Source: a virus. From it: 64,000 nucleotides of DNA. Positions within the stretch are counted from its first letter, which is position 1. Each line of letters opens with the position of its first letter. The stretch spans positions 1 to 64,000 of IMG/VR virus record IMGVR_UViG_3300046804_004123; one strand, given 5' to 3'. Position numbers and translations under genes: made by a program. Under the pieces are notes generated by a model. That model was not told where the DNA came from. It worked only from the letters and a program-made list of their open reading frames with translations, and made no database searches. Shown here piece by piece: positions 6,779 to 17,700 of the stretch.

Positions 6779-9700
6779 CTAGTACATATCATGCCATGTA
6801 GTTCCATCGTACATTTGATGTTGTTTAGTTGTTTTATTGAATATAAATGCACCTTCAACTGTAGCAAGACCAACTCTTTCTGCAGAAGTTATGGATGGTG
6901 GTAATATAAATCTAAATCTATCTAAAGTTGTTGTTGCAATTCCAACATTAGTCTGATAATTAACTTCTATTGTGGTATTATTACCAGCATTACTAAAATC
7001 TAAAATAGATCTTGCAATAGTAGTTCCAAGACCAACAACTGTAGTAGAATTTGGATCAAATATTTGTAAAGATTTTCCAGATTGATATTGATAATTGGAA
7101 TCTGTGGGGTCATGATTAATGTTAATCGTAACATTGCGATTTAAATTAATAGAACCATCTGTTAGGTATAATGAGTTATTATTCAAAATAATTCCAGATG
7201 CACTAGTTACACCAGATCCAATAATAATACCTTTAGTTAAAATGTTATTATGGGTATATAATGAAGTAAGAGGTAAAGAAGAAGATGTTCCTATACCAAC
7301 AAAATTGTCAAAAGATTCTTGTGTACCAACAAATAATTTACTATAAGAACTGTTTAATTTTATACTAGAAGCAACACTTACATCAGAAAATGTAGTAAGA
7401 CCAACAGTTGAAGTAATATTTAAAGTGTAAACCGTAGTAATTCCAGTAACATTTAAATTTGTTGTTTGTATATTAGATGCATCTATTCTAATAATGTTTG
7501 CAGTTTTTGAATCAATATTACCAGTAATTACATCTGATCCACTAATTGTTGAAGCTGCTCCAGCAGATCCCTTTACAACTAATTGATATCCATTATTAAT
7601 AGTTAAACCTGCACCAACTATAACATCATTAACAAAAAATGTTGAACCTGTGAATTTTATAGGATCTAATACATTTATTGAAGATACACCAACAGATTTT
7701 GCTATAGTTTTAAGATCAATAATATTTTGTGTGGAAACGTCAGTATTTGCTACTAAATTATTAGTTTCTAATCTTGTACATGATATAATTCCAACATTAA
7801 AATTATAATTTGATGGAAAATTAATTGAAGGATTGCCAGTTACGGTTAAATCTCCTTTAATTTTTAGGTTTCCACCAACAAATGAATTTCCAGTTACTGT
7901 TGAAGTACCAACAATTTCTACGGTTTCTAATGGATTTGTTATTCCAATTCCCAACTTACCATTGTAAGTTAAAGACATTAAATCATTATCTTTATATTTC
8001 CAAATATGATCACCAGTATTAATTCCAGAATTTCCAGAGTGTAATTTATTTACAATTGATCCTGGTCCTTGATTTAAAATCGTTAGATTTCTATCTTCTA
8101 ATTCATTAAATTGAATATTTCCTGCTGTTGATCCAGATTTTAAAACTATTGATGGTGTATCTGAAGAACTTCTGGTTCTTACCAATAATGTAATATCACT
8201 ATCATCGGAAATTAAATCTAATGCATTTTCTGGATTAGTGGTTCCTATGCCAACTTTTTTAGTAATATTATTAACAAAGAAAGTTCCTGCTGAAATATTA
8301 TTAGTTACTGTTAATCCACCACCAACTACTAAATTATCATTGACCTGAACAAAATTAGAATTTGATTGTAAAATCAAATCACCAGAAACAGTATCTATTG
8401 TACTTGTGGAAGCAACGGCAATTCTTATATTATTAATATGTGCATTTTCAAAAGAATAATTTAAGGATCCAAGATAACCAGATTTATCAGAAGTTGGAAC
8501 TATACCAGTTGATACGGAAGTAATTCCAGTTAATTCAGTTGTTCCATCAACTTTTAAATTATTAACAACTTTTATTATATTAGAATCAGATTTTAATTTT
8601 AAATCTCCTGATTTTGTTGCAATTGTATTATCATCATCTACTCCTGCACCTATTCTTATATTTCCAACATGAGATTCTGAAAATGCAAGACTAGAAGATC
8701 CAAGATAAGCACCTAAATCGGAATCAGGTAATAATCCTTCTGCAACTGTAGCAATTCCACTTAAATATGATTGCCCATCAACATTCAATGTTTCGGATAC
8801 ACTAAGTTTATCATTAACTGTTACTGTACCGCCAGTTGAATTTAGAGATAGATTTCCACTTCTTGTGTTAATTTCATTTGCAGAAACTCCAAGATTTAAA
8901 TTGCCAACATGTAAAGAACTGAAAGATTTTGCGGATGATCCTAAAGTTGCTCCTCCATCAGAACCTGGTAGTAAACTAGTCCCAACTGTAGCAATTCCAC
9001 TTAAATATGATTGCCCATCAACATTCAAAGATTCATTAATATCTACCTTATCATCAATTTCTACAGTACCATCAGTAGAGTTTAAGCGAAGATTTCCACT
9101 CTTGGTATCAATTTCATTTACTCCACTAACACCTATACGAATATTGTCAATATGAGCTTCAGAAAATGTATTTGATGAATTTCCAATATAAGCACCGTTA
9201 GAATCTGGAAGAATACCAACTCCAATTGTAGTAATTCCAGTTAAATAAGAATCACCATCAACGTTAAGAGACTGATTAATATCTACGTTGTCATCAATTT
9301 CTACAGTACCACCAGTAGAGTTTAAAAGAAGATTTCCAGTTCTTGTGTCGATTACATTTACATCAGTTACTCCTATGCGTATATCATCAATATGCGCTCC
9401 AGCAAAACGAAGTGATGCGGATCCAATAGTAGAAGTAGTATTTGTGCTTGGTATTAAATCAGAACCAACTCTCAAATTATTTGCAATTGTTGCAATTCCA
9501 CTAATTTCTACATTTCTACCTATACTTAAATCTTGAGAAACCGTAACTTTTCTGGTTAAAGAATCTAAAGATAAATTACCAGATCTTGTACTTATAATTC
9601 CAGCAGCACTTGGTAAACCAATTTGAAGTTCATCAATGTGTGCTTCAGAAAATGCTTTTATTGTACTTCCTATTGAAACCGAATTGTTTGAACTTGGTAA

Positions 9701-11770
9701 TAAACTATTTCCAACAGTCGCAATTCCACTCAAATAAGAATCACCATCTACATTAAGAGATTGATTAATATCTACATTATCATCAATTTCTACAGTACCA
9801 CCAGTAGAATTTAAAACTAAATTACCAGATCTAGTATCAATTTGATTTACATTACCTACTCCTAAACGAATGTTATTGATGTGTGCTTCGGTAAATCTTT
9901 TATCTGAAGATCCAAGATAAGCACCATCAGAATCTGGAAGAAGACCAGTTCCAACTGTGGTAATTCCCGTTAGATATACGTTACCATCAACATTCAAAGA
10001 TTCATTAATATCTACATTATCATCAATTTCTACAGTACCACCAGTAGAATCTAAAAGAAGATTTCCACTTCTTGTATCAATTTCTCCGTTTGATGATGAA
10101 CCTATTCTGATATTATTAATATGTGCTTCTGTAAAACTTTTATCTGAAGATCCAAGATAAGCACCATCAGAATCTGGAAGAAGACCAGTTCCAACTGTGG
10201 CAATTCCAGATAAAATTGCAGATCCATCAATATTTAAATTTCCATCCACATCAAGATTATCTTGAACATTGACAGTTCCACCTGTTGAATCTAAAACTAA
10301 ATCACCACTTCCTGTATCAATTTTATTAGTGGCCGATACACCTAAACGAATATCATCAATATAAGCTTCAGTAAATCTTCTATCTGAAGAACCAAGATAA
10401 GCACCATTGGAATCTGGAACAAGACCAGTTTCAACTGTAGCAATACCTGATAAAATTGCTGATCCAGTAACAGATAAATTATCTTGAACTAAAACAGTTT
10501 TTGAATTTGCTCCTAATTTTAAATCTCCAGAAGAAGTTGTTAAAGTATTTGTTTCTTCATTTAACTTAACATTTCCAGAATTTAAAGATGTAATTTTAGC
10601 GTTTGAAGTTACTTCAAGACTTATAGTCTTAATAGATGATGCTGTTGTTACTCCAGTTTGAGAATAAGAAGAATCTAATGTAGTTGTTGTGATAATTCCA
10701 GAATTAATTCTGGTTATTTCATTTGTAGCAGTTGGTGTTCCTGATGTTATTTTAGTAACTGTTAAATTATTAAGATATGAAGTTGAATTAACTCTTAAAT
10801 TATTCGTTGTTGTAAATCCAGTAGCAAAAAAGTTGGTCGAAGTTACTAAACCTGCTGTAATTATTCCAGTTGGTAAAGAAATGTTATTAGACCATGCAAG
10901 GCCATTAGATCCATTAGCAACTAAAAATTGTCCTGCAGATCCGCTATTATTTGCAATGTAGATTCCAGAACCACCAGAAAACTTTAATGATCCTGTAGAA
11001 GAAATTTCTAAAGTTGATGATACTGTTGAAATTCCAGAAAAATTTAAATTTCTTACAGTTATTCCTTTAGTTACTAATCCATGAATATTAAAAGTTGAAA
11101 TTCCAGAAATAGTAGCTCCAGAAGAAACAACTACATCTCTAATTGTTGCTATTCCTGTAGGAAGATTTATTTGAGATGGTAATCTTGCATTATTTAATGT
11201 TCCAGAAGATATGTTAGATGCATTTATTTCTGTAATTCCGCCACCAGGACCAGAAAATTGACCAGCTGTTATAATTCCAGTTGCTTTTATGGAACCAAAT
11301 GAATTAATTCCAACACCACCCGAAGGAATAATTGCTGGATCTACTGTATCTGGATTTCTTCCAACTGTAAAAATGTATGGCAATGAAGCATCAGTTGTTC
11401 CTATACCAACTGATCCTTTTGAATATATACTTACATATGCTGCTGATGGATCAACATCTACCCATTGGGATGTTGGAATATTAGTTAATGTCGACCCATC
11501 CCCATAAAATTTTACAGCACTTACAATACCAGAAGAAGCAGTTAAAGTTATACTATTTCCAACACTTATTTTATTAAATGTTCCTACTCCAGTGACATTT
11601 AAATTTTTTGCTGTTGTAAGACCAGATATTGAAGCATCACCGTATAAATCTAAAGTATATCTTGGAATTGTTGTTCCAATGCCAACCAGTCCATTTGAGT
11701 TGATGAAAAAATTATCTTCATCAACTTGGACGCCATTCCTAAAACTAAATGACTTATTATAATTGGGCAT
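6779..11770 (-). CDS. Giant repeat-containing virion appendage protein
   Basis: 1,663 aa, with no homologue recognised outside cyanophage tail-fibre-like proteins. Residues 1-130 form a head with VGIGTT sequences. From about 430 to 1180 there are nine copies of a roughly 80-residue unit containing GAYLGSS, F-S/T-EAHI, IRIG, IDTRSGNL and STGGTVEIDD. The C-terminal third is Thr/Asn/Val-rich, and the end has NKTTKQHQMYDGTTWHDMY. The repeats suggest a long beta-structured fibre assembled as a trimer. The neighbouring 2,725-aa protein has the same unit, so both probably belong to one adsorption apparatus. It is expressed from the right and ends just before the promoter at 6775. Recombination among repeats is likely. 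Confidence 0.7.
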   Translation of the reverse strand: MPNYNKSFSFRNGVQVDEDNFFINSNGLVGIGTTIPRYTLDLYGDASISGLTTAKNLNVTGVGTFNKISVGNSITLTASSGIVSAVKFYGDGSTLTNIPTSQWVDVDPSAAYVSIYSKGSVGIGTTDASLPYIFTVGRNPDTVDPAIIPSGGVGINSFGSIKATGIITAGQFSGPGGGITEINASNISSGTLNNARLPSQINLPTGIATIRDVVVSSGATISGISTFNIHGLVTKGITVRNLNFSGISTVSSTLEISSTGSLKFSGGSGIYIANNSGSAGQFLVANGSNGLAWSNNISLPTGIITAGLVTSTNFFATGFTTTNNLRVNSTSYLNNLTVTKITSGTPTATNEITRINSGIITTTTLDSSYSQTGVTTASSIKTISLEVTSNAKITSLNSGNVKLNEETNTLTTSSGDLKLGANSKTVLVQDNLSVTGSAILSGIATVETGLVPDSNGAYLGSSDRRFTEAYIDDIRLGVSATNKIDTGSGDLVLDSTGGTVNVQDNLDVDGNLNIDGSAILSGIATVGTGLLPDSDGAYLGSSDKSFTEAHINNIRIGSSSNGEIDTRSGNLLLDSTGGTVEIDDNVDINESLNVDGNVYLTGITTVGTGLLPDSDGAYLGSSDKRFTEAHINNIRLGVGNVNQIDTRSGNLVLNSTGGTVEIDDNVDINQSLNVDGDSYLSGIATVGNSLLPSSNNSVSIGSTIKAFSEAHIDELQIGLPSAAGIISTRSGNLSLDSLTRKVTVSQDLSIGRNVEISGIATIANNLRVGSDLIPSTNTTSTIGSASLRFAGAHIDDIRIGVTDVNVIDTRTGNLLLNSTGGTVEIDDNVDINQSLNVDGDSYLTGITTIGVGILPDSNGAYIGNSSNTFSEAHIDNIRIGVSGVNEIDTKSGNLRLNSTDGTVEIDDKVDINESLNVDGQSYLSGIATVGTSLLPGSDGGATLGSSAKSFSSLHVGNLNLGVSANEINTRSGNLSLNSTGGTVTVNDKLSVSETLNVDGQSYLSGIATVAEGLLPDSDLGAYLGSSSLAFSESHVGNIRIGAGVDDDNTIATKSGDLKLKSDSNIIKVVNNLKVDGTTELTGITSVSTGIVPTSDKSGYLGSLNYSFENAHINNIRIAVASTSTIDTVSGDLILQSNSNFVQVNDNLVVGGGLTVTNNISAGTFFVNNITKKVGIGTTNPENALDLISDDSDITLLVRTRSSSDTPSIVLKSGSTAGNIQFNELEDRNLTILNQGPGSIVNKLHSGNSGINTGDHIWKYKDNDLMSLTYNGKLGIGITNPLETVEIVGTSTVTGNSFVGGNLKIKGDLTVTGNPSINFPSNYNFNVGIISCTRLETNNLVANTDVSTQNIIDLKTIAKSVGVSSINVLDPIKFTGSTFFVNDVIVGAGLTINNGYQLVVKGSAGAASTISGSDVITGNIDSKTANIIRIDASNIQTTNLNVTGITTVYTLNITSTVGLTTFSDVSVASSIKLNSSYSKLFVGTQESFDNFVGIGTSSSLPLTSLYTHNNILTKGIIIGSGVTSASGIILNNNSLYLTDGSINLNRNVTININHDPTDSNYQYQSGKSLQIFDPNSTTVVGLGTTIARSILDFSNAGNNTTIEVNYQTNVGIATTTLDRFRFILPPSITSAERVGLATVEGAFIFNKTTKQHQMYDGTTWHDMY
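9897..10200 (-). repeat. Exact 64-bp direct repeat within the appendage gene
   Basis: Bases 9897-9960 and 10137-10200 are identical, 240 bases apart and in frame. They encode the DSDGAYLGSSDK part of successive repeat units. A third copy at about 10377-10440 is diverged. Shorter exact matches recur elsewhere in the array. Confidence 0.9.
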
Positions 11771-11787
11771 CGTTTATACTTTTTTAG

Positions 11788-14700
11788 TTATTTATCCAAT
11801 AGAGATTGTAATCTATCAACTTTATCATTAAGTTCTTTAATTGCTTCAATAAGTAAAGGAACAATTTTTTCATACTTAACAAGGAGAATATTTTCCCCAT
11901 TGAATTCTCTTTCAATAACTGCTTCTGGAAGAACTTTTTGAACTTCTTGAGCAGAAACACCTACACATGTATCGGATTCATTAAATCCAAGAGAAACTGC
12001 TTTTTCATTCCAAGTATAAGTAAATCCACTTAAAGATAAAACTTTATCTAAAGCATTACTTAATTTTTCTTTATTTTCTTTTAATTTATCATCAGATGAA
12101 GATCCAAAAAATGCAACAATATCACCTTTACAACGCAATTCTGGAGATCCTCCTCCTTGGAATGTTAAAAGATCACCAGAAGTTGTTAAGTTGACTCCTG
12201 TTTGATAAGGTATAGCACCAACTGTGCTTCCTACAATGTTAGTTGCTGTGGTTGCAGTTTTAGCATTTCCATTTAATCCACCATCTGCTTTTATTGAACC
12301 AGTAAAAGTTGATGTTCCACTAACAAATAATGTAGTTTTTACTGTTAATGCTGTACCAACGTTTACAGTTTTTCCTACATAAAGATCATCTTGTATTCCA
12401 GCTCCACCAAAAACAACTAAAGATCCCGAATCAAAACTAGTTGATGGTGTTTTCTTTAATGAGGATCCAATAGTAGCATGGGTTGTTGTGCTGTTTTGAC
12501 CAGTTACAGTTAAATTAGTTGTTGTTGTTGTAGCTTTACAATCTAAATTCCCTTGAATAGTTGTATCACCTTCATCAGTAGTAACTTTGAATTTTTCTTG
12601 TCCAGCACTATTTTGAATAGAAAAAGATTTATTTAAAGATTTTATTACGACATTGTTTGTAAATGTTGTTAAACCAACAACATAAACTTTATCATTACTG
12701 GCATCATTTCCTATGTTTATTTGAGTGTTTGCACTATCAAGAATTAACGGTCCACTTGAAGTTGATAAAATATTGTCATTTAAGACCAATGAATCAATAT
12801 ATGCAGCAGAAAATACTTTTTCAGATTCTCCAAGAGAAACTCCTTGAGTAGTTTTTGGAAGAATATTATTTCCAAGATTCACTTTATTGGTGAATGAAGA
12901 TATACCAGTTACGTCAAGATTTCTTCCAATTATAAAATCAAAATTAGTTTCTACTGCATTACTTGATGCATTTATAACTAAATTTTGTCCAACTCCAGGA
13001 CTAAGACTTTTTGATGAGATTGAGTTATTATCAATAAAAATTTCATCTATGTGTGCTTCAGACCAACCAAGAGCATCAGTTCCCAAAGAAGAACCTTCAT
13101 CAGTTTTTGGAGATATATTTGATCCAAAATATGCAAGAGCTTCAAACGTTGAGACTCCAACAAATTTGGAACCTTGAGTTACTTCAAAACCTCTTAAAAC
13201 ATTAACTTTTGAATTATTTGCATCTAATTTTAAAGTACCAGATTTTGTAGAAATTAAGTTATCATCATCATTAGTAGAACCATCTGTTCCATATGCAATT
13301 TGAATGTTTCCGATATGAGCATCAGAGAATGGTAAATCCGTAGTTCCTATATAAGCACCTAAAGATTCATCAGGTACAATACTTACGTCAATTTGAACAG
13401 ATTTTCTAAATCTGGAAGTTTCATCTACGTTAAGTGTTCCATTAACATCTAAATCATCGTCAACTTCTGTTGTACCAGAATCAGAATTTAAAATTAAATT
13501 TTTACTATTTTTAGTTGTTATTTGATTTTTATCATTAGTTGTTGAAATTTTAATATCACCTATCCACGCTTGACCAAATTGTTTTTCTTCATTTCCAATA
13601 TAAGAAGCATAATTAGTAGCAGGAAGTAATCCAGAAGCGACTGTAGTCAATCCAGCAAGATAAGTTGTACTATCAACATTAAGTGTTTGATTAACATCAA
13701 GTTTATCATCAATTTCAACAGTTCCAAAAGCTGAATCTAAAACTAAGGCACCAGTTCTGGTATCAATTTTATTTACCGCAGAAACTGCTATTCTAATATC
13801 ATCAATATGAGCCTCAGTAAAACGCTTTCCAACAGTTCCAATTCCACATGCTAATTGTGTTGTTGGGAATATTCCGTTTGTAAAAGATGTAAGTCCAGCA
13901 AGAATTGCATTACCATCAACATTTAAATTATTGTTAACATCTAAATTATCATCAACTTCTACAGTTCCATTTGCAGAATCTAAATATAAGTTACCAGTTA
14001 TAGATTTTATTGTTCTATCATTTTGGTCAGTATTAGTTCCTGTAGCAATTCCAATTTCACCAATCCATGCTTCGCTAAATGGTAAAGATACAGTTCCTAA
14101 ATAAGCACCTTCATCTTGGTGAGGGACTAATCCAGTTGCGACAGTGGTAAGACCAGCAAGATAAGTTCTACCATCAACATTAAGTGTTTCATTAACATCA
14201 AGTTTATCATCAATTTCAACTGTTCCGAAATTTGAATCTAGAGTAAGAGATCCAGCTCTAGTATCAATTATTGCTTGACCAGAAACACCTATTCTAATGT
14301 TATCAATCCATGCTTCACTAAATCTTCTATTTTCAAGACCAATTCCACATCCTTCTGTAATTGAAGGAACTATTCCATTAGTTACTGTTACAATTCCAGT
14401 AAATATTGAACTTTCATCAACAGTTAATTTTGCATTGACACTAACTTGGTTTGTAGAAGCATCTAATAAAAGGTCTCCACTTGCAGTATCAATTTTAGTT
14501 GTTTCTGTATAACCTATTCTTATTTCATCAATATGAGCTTCTTTAAACTTTTTAGTTAGACTTCCAAGTGCTGCATTATTAGAAGCTGTTGTTGTGCTTG
14601 GTAAAATATCAGAATCAAAAACCGCAGTATCATTAAATACAACCCCCTCAACAACTTTAAGGGTGTTATTAACGACTAAATCATCATCAATTTCAGTTTT

Positions 14701-17700
14701 TCCTCCAGCAGAATTTAAAATCAAGTTTCCAGATCTTGTGCTTATTTTTGCAGTTCCACCAACACCGATGTTTATTTCGGCAATATGTGCTTCTTTAAAT
14801 GAGGTTGTTGCCGAACCGATATAAGAATTTTCATCACTATCTGGAAGAATTCCAGTATCAATTTGAAGATTTCCTTGTATACGAGAATTACCTTTAACTA
14901 ATAAAGTTTGTCCAACTTCTAAATTGTCAGTAATTGATGTTATTCCTGAAGAAGAATTTAGAATAAGATTTCCAGTTAAACCTCTAATAGTTCTATCTTG
15001 ATCTTCAGTTCCTCCAGGAACACCTTCGGTGGCAATTCCAACACCTGCAATCCAAGCAGATGCCCAAGGTTTATCTGATTGACCAATGTAAGCACTTTCT
15101 ATTGTTTCTGGAATTAATCCAGAATTAAATACAACAGGACCCTCAAATATAGTATTTCCATAAACTCTAAAGTTTTGACCTACGTTTAAATTCTTAAGAA
15201 TTCCAACTCCACCTCTAACAACAAGTGCTCCATTATTAATTGCGGTTGATTGCTCAAGATTATTGAATTTAACTAAACCAGAAGTTACTAATAGTGCATT
15301 AATTTTAATTTGCTCACTATTGAAAATTACATTCTCACTAAAGTTGACTGGTCCATCAAATTGTGATAGAATTTGTTTAGATTTACCACCTTCAACAACG
15401 ATACGTTCTCTAACAATAATTTCATCAAATAATGCACTTAAACGTGTTGGATCTTGCCCAGTAACTGTTGCAACTGGAATATCAAAACTCTTTTCTTCTC
15501 CAGATTGTGCAGAATATTTTGTATTGCCAATAAAGAAATCACCAGCACTATTCATTCCAGTATAAAGTGCAGACCCACCGGATCTTTCTTGTGCTTGAGC
15601 AAGAAAATCTTCTCTTTCAGATAAAGTTTTGACTTGAATTTGAGGCAAACCAGTTGAATAGTTACCAGGTCCATACCCAAGATATTCAAATGTATGTCCA
15701 GATGCTCTTAAAATAGATGGTCTACGAAGTTCAATTGGAATTGGTTTTATTTTCTTAATTAATGCCCCAGTGCCGTGAGTATCTTTTGTAGTACCAAAGT
15801 ATCCTCTAATAGCAGTAATTTTATTATTGCCAGATCCACTTAAAGTACTGCTGGAAATTCTCATGATTTCGCTATCAATCATAATATAACTACCGAGATC
15901 AAATCTAGTAGTAGTAGAAATTCCAGCATTTGGAATAGAAATTGCAAATGTTGCAGTTCCAGAAGATTCTGTAGCACTTATATTTTCACTAAGAATAGCA
16001 TATTCTTTATCATAGAAGTGATGACCTCTAGATCCTATATTTTCATTTGCTGCATTTGAAATAATATCATTTGAGTTTATACCATATTTTAATATTCTAA
16101 CTGCATTATTAAAACTAGTGTTTGTTAGTGCAGTAAATGTATTAACTCCAACGACTTCTCTAACAATATAATCTCCAAGATTATTAGATGCTGAAAAACT
16201 ATCAGCAACAACTTTAAACTTGTTACCAACAACTAATCCATGCCCAAGACCAAATGTAAATGTAGTAATTCCAGTTACTGAAGAATATTGTGTTGTAGAA
16301 GTTACAGTTGATGGACCAACTTGTATTGCAAATTGACCAGGTACAATTTTTGGATCACCTGCTGTTTTAGCTACTGCAATTTCAGTTGTAGATAATACAC
16401 TTTGAATTCTTAATAAGTTATCTGATGCAGTTCCAATTCCAGTAAACTGAATAACATTATTAACTGGAGTTGTTATTGACGCAGATGATAAAGTTATTGT
16501 AGATGGACTAAATCCTTCTACTCTTAAAGTTTGACCAGAAATATATCCACAACCATTATCAGTAATTTGCAAACTTGTTATTGTTCCACCGGAAACAACT
16601 ACAGTTGCAGTTGCACCATTCCAAGTGGTATCTGTATTTGTAAGTCTGACATTATAATATGTTCCATTTGTGAAACCAGAACCAGAACTTAAAGCAGAAT
16701 ACCCAACAATTCCACCAAGTCCATGCTCTCTATTAAAAGTTATATTAGAAATTCCACTAACAGGATCAGTTGCAGAAGAAACAACCATTCCTTCTCCAAA
16801 AGTTTTAATTAAAGTATCTAATGATTCTCGGGTAATACTCTTTTTAAGATCATTAGTTACAACATCGCCTAATGGAGATGATTTTGCAAAAGAGAATGCT
16901 GCTTTTGGATTGTCATCTACATTATCTCTATCTTGTTGAGGATATAAATCAACTACACTTTGACTATACTTATATTCAGTAAAATGATTTGGTACAGGAA
17001 GATCACCTTTTAAAACATAAGCATGATAGATACCATCCTGTGCATTAAAGATGTAGGGACTAATTGTTTCTACTCTATAGACATAAAGATTAGATTGTAA
17101 ATCATTTCTTTCAATTCTTGGCCAATCTCTAGTTTTTTCTGTTGGTGCAGTAAATGTTCCAACATTATGCTCTATACCAAAAATATCAGTTGTTGAATAT
17201 GTGAAGTTTTTATGATCAACTATTGATGCTACTCTAAAATCTCCATTATATCCTTTGTTATCTAATCCAGTTGTATTTGTGCTTGACTTTACATTTTTGA
17301 TGAATATTCTGTCACCAGCATTTAATTTGTGTGGTTTTTCTGTTCTTACAGAAACAACATCACCAGATTCTGAACATACACTAATAAATCTGTAATTTCT
17401 CTTATAATCAAAATTGTTTAATCCAATATTAGATAAAGTAAATTCTGATGTTTCAAGAGCACCAGTTTTATTTGATTCTTGAATTACAAATCCTTCGGAA
17501 GGAGCTTTTGCATTTGGTGCTTCTTTTGGAATAACTATTCTAAGTTTATAAAGACGTTCATCAAGGCTTCTACTATCTGGTATTCTAGAAACATATGTTG
17601 CTTCTGTTCTCGGTTCATTATCAAATCCAGCAGTTCCTAAACTTACAATATTTGGATAAATTGTATTTGCTGGATCTAAATGAACAAACCAGTTTGAATT